DNA from: Plecoglossus altivelis
Lineage: Eukaryota; Chordata; Actinopteri; Osmeriformes; Plecoglossidae
Direction of reading: 5' to 3'
Length of the DNA stretch: 64,000 bases
Assembly: GCA_036571765.1 (NCBI GenBank)
Contig: BROE01000020.1
Coordinates: 5,411,179 to 5,475,178 of the forward strand
In this document: positions 38,501 to 51,000 of the stretch, piece by piece
Numbering within the stretch: the stretch's first letter is position 1
How the letters are laid out: every line of letters starts with the position of its first letter
Made by a program: the position numbers and the translations under genes
Notes under the pieces: generated by a model
Told to the model about the DNA's origin: nothing
Databases searched by the model: none
Seen by the model: the letters and a program-made list of their open reading frames with translations, nothing else

Positions 38501-41500
38501 GACCCTGAGGCTGTCCTGGCCAACGTGTCGACGCTCACAACCAAGCTCACGTCATTCTAGCGCTGGCATCCGCCCGTTCCTGTCGCTACGTTGAGCCTGT
38601 GCTGTCACAAACGCGTTGTCCGTAAACACAGAGCTTGATGTTCTGAGCAAAACGACGCCCAGTCACTGAGCCTCCAAAGTGCTTTATAAGATTACTCCCT
38701 GGGCTTACACAAGCCTACTGAACAGTCCACAATGGGCGAGCGCAGCGGATGATTCTCCTTTAGATATCAGTCATGAAAACCTTGTAATGGACCAGTGTAT
38801 CTGGTGGATTAACTCCCGCTGACCCTAGACTGAAATGACCCCGCCGCCCAGCACACTCCCACACACAGGACACAGGCGTCAGAGCAACCGAGAATCTCCG
38901 GTGCAGCAACCGCACCCAACCCTCCCCCCCCCCTCCCCCACCCCTCCCCCACACCCCCCCCCCACCCCCCCCTCCCCCCCCCTCCCCCCCACTCTCAGAC
39001 AGGTCAACTGTAACTTTACGGACACGTCCATAAACCCTCCACATGTGGGGAGGGGATCGAGCCAACGTCCTGGGACGATGGCGAACCCTCGCTGTCGCGA
39101 CACGCGATCTGCGGAGTCAGCCGCTTCTTAAGAAGCTGCAGAAACGTGCTTTCGTATACCCTGACGAGCAGCGGTAAAAGGCCTTTAAGAAAAAGACATG
39201 TCCCTGCATCGCAAGGCCCGCGACACCGTTCAACAGACGATCGCTTCTGGTTCCCTGTTCAAACATCCCTACTCAGCGATTCAGACTTAAGAAAGAAAAA
39301 AAAAGATCAGACAGGGAACAGGACAGGAAACAGGAAGCGGATTGTTTACAACCTGAGGGAGACATGCATTCAGGTGAGGTTTAAAGAGCTGGTAGGTAGG
39401 GAGGTCAAGACAGTCGGAGAGGGGGAGTGGGCACCCATGGAGAAGGTGACAACAGAGCTCAGGTCGTCATGTCAACCTACCATTGACTAGGCTGGCATTA
39501 CCAGGGGCATTTGCACCTGCCGCACCATCGGTAGCTATAGTTGCGATGGGGTTGGTAGAGGGATGGGAGTCTAGCAAAGTCATAATGGGTAGAAAATAAA
39601 AATAAAAATACAGGGCACAACAGTGAATAAATAACATGGTTATAACATGGTTATAACATGGTTATAACATGGTTATAACATGGTTAAGAGGTTCAGCGAG
39701 ACCACAGGTTTGGTTTTTGGAGCATCCTGCTTCCTGCTGTATAGGCATGAGGGATTCAATGGACGGTAATTATGTTGTAACATTCGATATGCAGCAATAA
39801 AAACTGGTTTGCGATCAAAAGTTCATGTCAATCCCCACACCCAAAATAACACAATGATCAATAGGTCAGAAACATTATGATTACTAATTCCTCCCCCCCA
39901 AAAATATAAAAGCAGGAAATTTAGCCGGACATTAATTTAAAAGTTGAAAAGATTGAAGGTTTAAATTAGGAAAACAACTCCACTTCATAATAGGAGTATA
40001 TCTGGCACATGTTAAGTACTACCCAGAGATATCAACAATATACATTGATTTGGTATGTTGATCTCAACCATGTTATTCATATCATGTCATTCAGCATTAG
40101 AGAAATCATAACTGAGGTATTGTAATGCGAACCAAAATCAGCATTGTGGTTGTTCTGTTTGTTTAGTCGGCAATTATCGTACGCATACACTTACGTATGC
40201 GTGCACGCAAGTTAGCGGCAAAGTATCCTTGACAGCTCTTGTTTCATGGTTCCAGATGATGCACACCGCTTACAGGGGTCATCAGATGTGGTACTTTGAG
40301 ACCTGGTCTAGTCTTAGGCCTGATCTGTGTCCATGAAACCAACCTAGTATGGTGTGACCGGCCCAAAGAACCAGTGTGGTTAGAACAAGCCTCAACCGAC
40401 TGTGTGTACTGCTGGTGTTCTAATCCATACTGCAGCACCCTGGAGGAGCCTGTCTGGTCTAGAAGAGCCTGTCTGTTCTAGAAGCGTCTTCGACGCGGTG
40501 TTCAGAAAGACTGGAACTGGGACCAGCAGTACATCGATGAGCGGTTGAAGTGGGAAACCGCTATTCTACAAGCTGTCTTTACATACCCACATCTACTGCT
40601 GTCCTACAGGTAAACCCTTGGTCTTCTACTGAGAGAAAGCACAGCCTTTTGCATTCCCAGCCCTGCTCAGCATGTCTATGTAAAGGGTAGGAGATGGATA
40701 AGAGATGTGCCATTCAAGCCTTAAAAAGATGCATTGCACTCGAGCTTCTCTTTTTAAGTGAATGGCCGTTGCGGCCCTATGCCGTGGCAGAGTCTGGTGC
40801 AGGATCAAGGGGAGGGGTGTGGGGTGCGGGGTGCGGGGTGCGGTCAGGGCGGCGGGGGGAGGAGGAGGGAGGGATTTAGTACGGGTCAGTAGAGGGGTCA
40901 CAGAGCCGTTCCTGGTGAAACTAGGAGCTGATTCTGAGGGACAGTGAGCGTCATACTCTACCTGCATTCAGGTGGCCATCCTCCACTGTCTGACCTGCAT
41001 AGTGATTGTCAGAATGATGAGACAGTAAGGACAAGAAGCTACCTGTTGGCCATGTGGTCCCTGTCCCCACACCTCCAGTCCCTACAGCCCCAAGTCCCTA
41101 TCAGTCCCGCAGTCCTACAGCCGAAAGGTCTCCATCTTCCCTGTACCAGCCGCCAGTCCCTACAATCCCCACTTCACCGCTTCAGTCCCCAATCTTCAGC
41201 TATTAGCAGCCCCAGTCCCCCTACATCCGCCACTGGCCCTTCAGACCCACTTCCTACGACCCAGCTCTCCCTAAAATAGCCATAGTCTCCACACCGCCCA
41301 CTCCCACTAACTGACAGCCCAGTCCCTAGGCACCATCCGCCTCGACCTAACAAGGCCCAAGTCCTACACGCCACCAGTACCCTAACAGCCCTACTCCCCT
41401 TCAGTCCCCCTGACTCCTACAAGCCCCCCAGTGCCCTAGCCCCACTGCCCTAGCCCCACTACCCTAGCCCCACTACCCTAGCCCCAGATCCATTACAAGC

Positions 41501-41977
41501 CCCAGTTCCCTATCAGCTCCGCACTCCCTTCAGCCCCAGTCCCTACAGCCCCACTCCCTTCAGCCCCAGATTCCCGATAAGCCCAGTCTCCACAGTTTGA
41601 GTCACCCTCTTTCCCACTCTCTACACCCCCAGTCCCTACACCCCCACTCCCTACAGCCAACGCCCTACATCCCCAGCCCCTACATCTCTCTAACAGGGAT
41701 AACACTGGGAGCAAGATGTAACTAGGCTCTGGTTCTAATGATATCATCACAGCCTTCTGGAAAGACAATTCCATGGAGAACATCAATGTCTGTCATGACG
41801 CTTCAGTTGGTCATTTCTACATGCATCTTTTTCAGATTCAATGTACACAGTGTGCGTGAAGGAATAGGGTTACAGTTAGATCCCCTTGGAAATACTGTGT
41901 TAAAGATACAACACAGAACCCTTTAAGAAACACACACTTTTCGAACCCACATATGTCTTCTGTGGTGTCTGTCTTAG

Positions 41978-42013
<36 letters not shown>

Positions 42014-45000
42014 TGTCTGTGTGTGTGTGTGTGAGTGTGTGTGAGTGAATACGCATTAGAGTACATGTTCCTGCTCGTGAAGACGTGTGTGTGTGTGTGT
42101 GTACAGTCTCAACAGCAGGTATCGTTGGAGCACAACACACCTTTCTTCTCTTTCTTCTCCTCCTCCCCCAGTTCTCCTGCGCCCAGCAAAGTGAAAATGA
42201 TGCCGGTCTGAGAGTTGACCCCGACGGCTGTCACGACCATGCGGCCAGACCCCTCCATCACATGGGTACCTGGGCAACGGGGAGACGGCATGAGGGGGCA
42301 AAGGGAGAGGGGGAAGGGGGGGAGGAACAGGAAGAGAGAATTAGTCAAAATATTGACACAAGAGGATAAACCATTGCATTTTCAGCCTGAATAATGCAAA
42401 GCCAGCAAACACTGAAGATAATAATGAATTGGAAGGCTAACCGATGTCAGGGAAAAAGGGAGAAAAAAAAAGCAATTAGAGAACATGGCAGATAGGAAAA
42501 TTATCACCCGGGATAAAATAACTGGTGACAGATGTCAAATAAAATTTGCCCTGAACCCTATGGCATACGTTAATTATCTGGCTGTATGCGGGAAAGCAAC
42601 AAAGCGAAAAACAATTTTAATAAGACGCAGCATTTCACGATGAAGCATGTTTCTGTTTGCCTTGATATTCAAATCCGAACTAACGACCGTCTTTACCGTG
42701 AAAATGACAGGTTGCGATATTAGACTTCGTCGAGCGTTAGAAAACGTAGGTGTCCCCCTTTGCTGAAACTTCCTTCCCTCGTGCCTGCACTGTCCAGCAT
42801 GTCTCAGAAGGATATCAAAGCCTTTTGTTAAGAAGCCCAGAGGAGCAGGAACATACCAGACAGCAGCATGGGGTCCTTGTCTGCCGCCTTCTTGACGTGG
42901 TCCGACTCTCCGGTCAGAGAGCTCTCGTCGATCTTCACGTCGTTCCCTTGTATCAAGATCCCGTCGGCGGGGAGCAGGTCACCTGGGCAACAAGAGAAGA
43001 AGAGCGGCTCCTGACACTAAGTCCCCCCCCAAATAAATGTCTGGCGTCCTTCCAGGGGGAACGCATGAAGGACATCCTGACACTGAAAGTACAAATCGTC
43101 CGTTTCCGGAACTTTCAACAGTTTTACTGCATTATAACAACCGCCAAACAGGACTGACTCAATCTTCCATTTTGGGGATTCATCCCCCCTGCCCTGTTGG
43201 AGATCCCGCACATACGTACCATACTTGATCTGGGCAATGTCCCCGACCACTATGTCAGCCACGGGGAGCTGGATGACCTGCGCTCCGCGTACCACCTGAA
43301 ACTTCTGCTCCTGCTCGATGCGGCTCTGCAAACCCCTGAACTGCTTCTCCTTGCTCCAGTCGTTAAAGGCCGTCACCAGCACCACGCACACCACGGACAG
43401 CAATATGGCGGCGCCCTCGATCCAGCCGGCCTCCGCCTCGCCCTCGTCTTCCGCACCAGCTTCGGCACTGCCGCAGACTGCAGGAAGGTGAGAACACACA
43501 GGGGGTCAGGAGGTCACACTCATCCAGGTGACCTTGGGAGATGGCTGGGGTGGCTCTTCACAGCCACGCAGAGACAAGCGTGTGACGCTCGCAGTCTGTT
43601 GTGCACAGAGAAATGATCAAACGTGGTTGAATATCCCCCAATGACAAAACTGGAAAACTGGCCCAAAACTTTTGGATGTTGCCCAGCCGAGGAATGACCT
43701 CCAGGACTCGATTTCTCCTCCAAACTTTTCTCCGTCCTGTGTGACAGCCTGCAGTCTATTTCATCATGAATAAACATTCACTACAGGCTACCGTTGCTCC
43801 ATCTATTTGTCTGGAAGGCGTTCTGCTTCACACAGTGAACCGGCTCCACAGCCCTCCAGTAGAGCCGTTACGTCTCAAAGCGCTAACGCTGAAGGCACGC
43901 CGCGGTAATCAGCCAGCTCGACCCACGTGTCTGTCCCTGCAGGCCTGTCCCTGCAGGCCTGTCCCTGCAGGCCTGTCCTGGAGGGTCTGGCAGGCCTCAG
44001 CAGGGAGGGACAACGACTGAGGGGAAAGAAAGGCTGCTTAGGATCCAGGCCTGGTGCTCCCTGGGAGCATGGGGAACCCCTAAGTTTCACCCGTCCTGGT
44101 TCTCTATGCTAGTTTCTGACTGCAGGCTATACAGCGGATTGTGTGAACATTAGAAACGTACTGGTCTTGATATGGAGCTAGTGGCCAGATCATTTACCAA
44201 TCCACTGAGCAGTAAGGCTGGTGTGCTACTGGTCCTAGAGCAGAGTGGACGCACACTGACTTTCAGTGCAGCAGCCACTCTCCGAGGAGAGAGGAGGGAA
44301 CTGTTATTCAGCCTAAGTCGATACACAAACTGTGCCACCGATCGAGCAAATCTCACTGCAGTCGACTTCAAATGGCTCGATTCTCGGTTGAATCAAACTC
44401 AATTGGATGTGGTTTTGATTCGTCACCTGCGGCACCTTGGCAGCACGTAACGCCATGCAGATTATTGGAAGCTGTCCGTGGTCCTGAACTGCCAACACCA
44501 ACTGCTTCGAAGTTTTATAGCAGCACACTCAAACAACTGTAACGCACTAGATATCGCTGCTTATTTGGATGAAATACAGCTTGTCGCATAGAGGCAGGCG
44601 GTCCCTCTATAAAACGGAACAAGCCAGAACACCGACGCTGTATATCTGAAGTAAGTAACAAAATGTATTAGGCTGGCAGCCAGTTCAGGCTCATTGAAAT
44701 GCAAATATGACAGGAGAGACATGTTTTAGCTTTCATCAACATTACTGTTATTTGGCTATTTGGCAGTGGTGGTTTCATCCCTGCGTTGTTTGATATGAAA
44801 ACAATTAACCGCAGTCCTTTACCACTGCCAGTCCTTTCATATGCAAATTGGAATAAAGTCGACCCCACCCTCCATCCGCCTTTTCTCTCCCTCTCATAGG
44901 CTTTTGACCTATAAATACAATTTGAAAGCGTGCAGTTGGAGGTGGGCGGCCGCCCCCCCCACGTGGTCCCTCCCCCGCTGGAGTTGGGCAGCAGGGCTTA

Positions 45001-48000
45001 GTCCTGGTGCAGGGGTGCTGGGCCCTGCTCATCTGGCATGCTGGGGAGGCAGGCTGGAGGCCGGAGATCGGGAGGCTCTAATTCAATCTCCCCAACATCG
45101 GGGACGTCTGGAAACGCAGACAGACACTGTTGTTGATCTGTCTCCCGAGACACAGACCATGTCACTAAGACACCCTGTGTCCACACCACCAGAAGCTCTA
45201 CAACAACGCAACGCAACAACGAACCCCCCACGCCCCCCCCCCTTCCCCCCCACTGGTTCGTCTTTTAGTGTTTTAGATGTTTTGGACATTTACTTTGCCC
45301 AAGGCTCGCAAGTTCCAAGAACCGTTCACGATGACGATTAAAACGAGACGCGTTCCAAATGGGATGTTCACGCCCGTGGCGACTGAAGAACTGAACTCTT
45401 GTTCATCATCGGACGATTCGAACGCGTTCCCGTTGATGAGCGAGGCCTCGAGAAAATCGTCCGTGTGAAAAAAAAGCGGGGATTTCGACTTCGACGTGAG
45501 AAGCGCAGTCTCGTTACGTTAGTCGCGCTTCGCAAAAAAATGGAACTGTGATTATCTATCCGCAGACGGACGCAGCGATTCGCATAATAACGATTCTATT
45601 GGCATTTGGCTCCTTTATTTAGGTGGCCTGTGGAGCTAATTCATGCCATTCACTGCAGGATTCAGCTGTGCTCGAGAGCCGCGCCGAGCGCCGAGCGAGA
45701 GGGGAGAAGCGGAAGGGGGGAGATCTCTTCCCCAAGATCGGGGCCGACCTGAGAGTGCTCCCCTCTAAATATGTGGAGATCTAAAGATCATTTTCCATCG
45801 GACATGTAATTGAATTTCAGACAGCTTATGCTGATGGATATGACTTACTCAGCATCTTCTTCACCCCCCCTGCTTAATGGCTGTGTCTTCATTTCACATT
45901 TTACAGCTGAACAGCTTGATGTATGTCCTTCCCCTAAAGGTTATTCCTCTGCAGCACACTTCATTACCCTCCTTTCCCCCCCTTCCTCTGAAACCCACTC
46001 CTTCGCTGGGTACCCCTGGCTGCCCTGCCTCGTCTGAGGCAGCTCAAACTGCACCGTCATTCGTGTTAACGAGGCCTTAAGTTAGGCTGTTTAGCTGCTG
46101 CAGACATCTGCCTCGTAGAGGCCGGCACACGCTCATTATACTCCGCAGCTGAACAAGTCATATGAACTATGACTTAGTAGAGGTTGCGGTGGGATGGCGA
46201 GAGATGTTACTCATCACCTGCTGCGCGAAAGGGCTCGATTCAGGCCCTGTTCAATTCTCCGTCTGGGATAATGGGCTGAAAACAATAAGAGCGTTGTGCC
46301 ACATAGAGCTACGACGTGCCGTAGCTCAACGGAATCTTAGCGAAGATCGATAGCATATTAGCACGATTACCGGCATTTACCGTGTTGAAGTCCTGACAGG
46401 AAGCTGAGGGTGCTGGGGGAAAAAGGAAGTGATGTCAGGGATACTCACACTCGCTGCCCTCTCCAGGAGGCTGGTAGAAGGACAGCCCCAGGGAGATCAT
46501 GGCTGCTATCTCCAGGATGATGAGGGTCACGTCCTGTAGGGCTTCCCATACTAACTGTAAGAACGTTTTTGGCTTCTTTGGAGGTATAAGGTTTTGTCCG
46601 TAGAGTTCTATTCTTTTTTCTAAGTCGGCCGGATCTCCTGCCAAACCTGTGGAGACAATGACAAAAGCAGGCGATGGTCATTCGCTGGTTCAACCCTTCA
46701 TCAACAGGACCGTGAAACCATGAAAGAAGGCACAGATGAACTGAAAATGGCACCCTCTACTCCAGGCAAACAGGCCTAGCACCTTTTTAGGGTTCTACGT
46801 TCTAAGGTGAGCGAAGCGGAGGGGAAAAAGGAGCATCACAACAGGGTCCCATCTTCAGACCAACCCAGAACGTCTGTCTCTGAGACTCCGCCCCGCCCCC
46901 CTCCCCCATTCTCCCGCCCCCCCGCCTCCCGCTGGCTACTTTACTGATGATGTGCCAAGCAACAGGGACAATAATCCCTCAAAGACAGAGGCAGAGCCTC
47001 TGAAGGGAGGACTTAGGCGGTATAAATTTAGGCTGACCTTTTGCATCAAAAACATTCCGACTTGTCATAAATAGCCTTATCGATACGATCAAAATGGCCG
47101 AGAAATGTCAGAATATAAACGGTGGCCTGCTAACAAAGTGGTTTTTCTTTCTTCCTCTTTTCATACAGTGTGGGCCTTCTACAAAGACCGTTGGCCTGTT
47201 TATTCATAGAAGGTTGATATTCATTTTGTCCTCATGTCCCCCATCTCCAGCCGATTTCCACGTAGATAGCTGGAGTTTATCATCCGAACATCCCCAAACG
47301 GACAAAGCCAGCTGAGGCGGTGAAACTTCAAAGCGGCCAGATGAGCAGTCAGCTGCAGCATCATTATAGTGCCAGTGACACATTGTGCCTGACTGGCAAT
47401 CTAATTAAAATACACCAAGTCTTCACACACTGATTCGACAGCATAGGTGACGAGCGTCACCTCGGCACACTGTCTGCTGTTGCGTTCTAGCCTTCAGATG
47501 GTCTGAACGAACGCGGTTGATGTTGAAAGACTGCTCTGCTTCGTTTCTGCCTCCCACTGTGGTTGCGTTACGGTCCATCCTCCGAGGGGAGGGGGGTCAT
47601 CAAGCAGAATGCACTCGGAAATAAGAGCCTCCTTCGATACTGAGCCGTCGATCCCCAGGTACGATCAGCTCTGCTTGCCACGGGACTTAGCAGCATAAAT
47701 CCCTGTCTTGTTTCCTGCAAGCTTTGCATTTCTTTCACTTTGCCCTTTTCAAATAGTTGTTGAGAAATAAAGCAGCATAACTCTTCCTGGAAGGGAGATG
47801 AACGAACGAACCGACGTAAACAAGCGGCTACGCAGTGGCGTTCTTCCTGACACGGGGACGAGAACATCCGTTCGTTAGCGCTCCACGAGCATCAAAAAGG
47901 TACCACGTTGGTTCTCCTTCCCTGGGATTTAATCACTGTCACTTTCCTTACAGAACACAACACTACCAAGGGAGCGATATTCCTTTAAGGAACACCGACG

Positions 48001-51000
48001 CTACGGTAAGATGCTGTCCCGACAGCAAGTATGATGGAACGGACTCGTTTACTACAGAACGGTACAGCGCTGTGGGCCGTGGTCTCGATTACGACAGGCT
48101 GTGGAGTCGTTTGTTACGGAACGGTACGGCGTTTACAGTACGCCCAGCAGCATGAGCAGAACATTGTCACTTTTATCTCTCACCCGTAGATGAGACTCGT
48201 ACTTATACATCGGGAAATGTGGATGATAATTTGTTGACATTGTAATATTTCTCTGTCTGAATGTCATTTCCTGTCGTTGGAGACCAAGGGAGTACACTGC
48301 TGTCCACACAAATGTTAATACAGTGATGCCAGTGGTTTGGCTCTTGTTGACGCAAAAAGTAGTGAAATGGCCCAGTAGCCTCCTATATTGGGACAGGTCT
48401 CAAGATCTGCAGCCAGACTTTTAAACTTGCCACCACCCAGGAAAACAGGATTGACAGTGTTTCTACATAGTGTATGTTTGTGTGTCTCTGTGTGTGCATT
48501 TGTGTCTGCATGCATGTTTTTGTGTATTTGTTTTATGCATGCATGTTTGTGTGTTATGTGTATGTGTGTGTGCAGGCATGTGTATTGTATATGTATGGCT
48601 GTCTACCATGTGTACATGCTGTTTGGGGAGTGAGTGTTCTGGTTAGGTAGCTTCCTCCTACCAGCTCCTCATCTGGGGCCAGAGCCTGGATGCAAAGGCA
48701 GAGGCAGGAGGCAGGAGACAAGGGGCAGGAGACAGGAGGCAGGAGACAGGCGCAGGAGACAGAGACAGGACACAGGAGGCAGGAGACAGGAAGCAGGAGA
48801 CAAGGGCAGGAGACAGGAGGCAGGAGACAGGACACAGGACACAGGAGGCAGGAGACAGGGGCAAGAGACAGGAAGCAGGAGACAGGGGCAGGAGACAGGA
48901 GACAGGAGGCAGGGGCAGGAGACAGGGGGCAGGAGACAGGAGACAGGAGAAGACAGCAGGAGACAGGGGCTAGAGACAGGGGAGCAGGGAGACGGGGGAG
49001 CAGGGAGACAGGAGGCAGGAGACAGGAGGCAGGAGACAGGGGGCAGGAGACAGGGGCAGGAGACAGGAGCAGGAGATAGAGAAGACAGGAGGCAGAGAAG
49101 AACAGGAGGCAGGGGGCAGGAGACAGGAGGTAGGAGGCAGGGGGCAGGAGACAGGAGGCAGGAGGCAGGAGGTGGGAGACAGGGGCAAGAGACAGGAGGC
49201 AGGAGATAGGAGGCAGGCGCAGGAGACAGGAGACAGGAGGCAGGAGACAGGAGACAGGGGCAAGAGACAGGAGGCCGGAGGAAGGAGACAGGCTCAGTTC
49301 AGCTCTGTGTCAGACTGCTGCTGCTAACTTCCATGCAGCTCAGGGATCAGGGGTATTAGTTAAGTAACGCCAATTTGACACGTCGAAAAAAACTGTAAAT
49401 ACGCAAATTCAACAGTGCTTCAACTTTAGAGGGGAAAGCACGACGTAAGCGGTGCTTGGATGTGTCTGCGGTACATCCACGATAACGTTTGTTTGTGTCT
49501 AAGAAATGCATTATCATAATCATAATCATGAAAACCTTTTTTCCCCCCAAATCTCAGATTACAGCCTTTTTCCTTGGCTGGTATGTCACCATATTCTGCA
49601 TGGTGAGTCACTGGAAGGATTTTCCCCCTGATTTGCTTCCTAAACTGATGATAAGAAGGAATGCTGCGGGTGTGTTACTGTGGTGACAGATAATGTTTAA
49701 CATTATGACAGCAGACACACAGCTAGCCCAGCGGGAAGTGAGATGGCTGAAGATGAGGGGAGCGGGAGATGGGGACGAGAGAGAGCTAGTGAGAAGCACA
49801 TTGGTGCTGGGGAGTAGGACAGAACAGGCCACAGAGAAACCAGTCCTGCGTGTCGTATAAGAATGCCCCCGGGTTCCAAATAGAACACACGGCTATAAAT
49901 AGACTCATTAAAAATTCCCTTTTAATTGTCTGCGTGTGAGGATGGAACTGGCTCTCCTATTGATCTCCTCTCAGCGTCAGATCCCGCGTGCGTGTCTCCC
50001 CGGCCCCTTCGCCTCGGGGGAACCATCCTCCCTCGTCATTGGTGGAGGCTGAGCGCAGCGTCGCAGGATTCCACCCCTCCGCTTGCGTAATCAGGCTTGC
50101 GTTTTGGCCAGCTGAGCTGCGGCTAGCTAGCAGCCCTCGACGTCAGGTCCCCCACCAGCATCACTCGCTAGCTAACACAGGCGCACGACACGGGCGGGGC
50201 TTTTCACACCCCTGTCGGCATTAGCATTCAATTTCAGACTCTGATTTTTTTTTTTTCTACTTTCCAAAACGACGCATGCTACCGACAGCGGCAGTAAAAC
50301 ATGAACGTGTTCCAAACCAATTTCTATTCAAATCTGCCCATTGACGCTAGTTTTAGAATACAAATTACCCAGTGCGAGAATAAACATTTCATATTGCAAA
50401 CAACATGTTGTTTTTCCCAGCCTTTATTTTCATATGAAAAAAGCATCTGGGAGTGTTTACAGCAGCTTCTTTACCCTATGAAATATATTGTGCTTTTCCA
50501 TAGCTTCGGGATATGAAATCTGCTCTCATCCATCCTCAAAATCATTGCATATTCCGTTCGGTACCTACAGTACCGTATGGCTTCGCCTCGGTGGAATTAA
50601 AAAAGGGCACTCTTCAAAACAACGCTACGCACCCAGTAGGATGGCGTGCGATATCATCTGGAAAGCACCAAAAAAAGACCAATCATTTACAAGGGATGCA
50701 TTGCAATATACCACACGAGCTACAGCAGTAACAATTAGTCTTCTTCTGACACATCAAGAACGTGAGGTTTCAAGGAACTGCACGCTGTGCATGGTAGGAA
50801 CTGGAGCCAAGTCTTTGGACTGGCTGTTGTCCCATCCCATATAACCACAACAGAGCAGTTGGCTCAAGTACACAGAGATGGGTTAGAGGACCAACAGAAC
50901 AAACACTGTACTATATAAAGATGGGACCTTTTCTGCATCCTAGCTAATGTCCTTGTAATCCCCCTCAGCCCTCTTCGGTGAGCAGAAGAGGAACACGACC

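Noticed and set aside
48634..49209. 191-codon Arg/Gln/Gly-rich open frame
   Set aside because: It exists only because the purine-rich minisatellite lacks stop triplets. Comparable frames appear on both strands.
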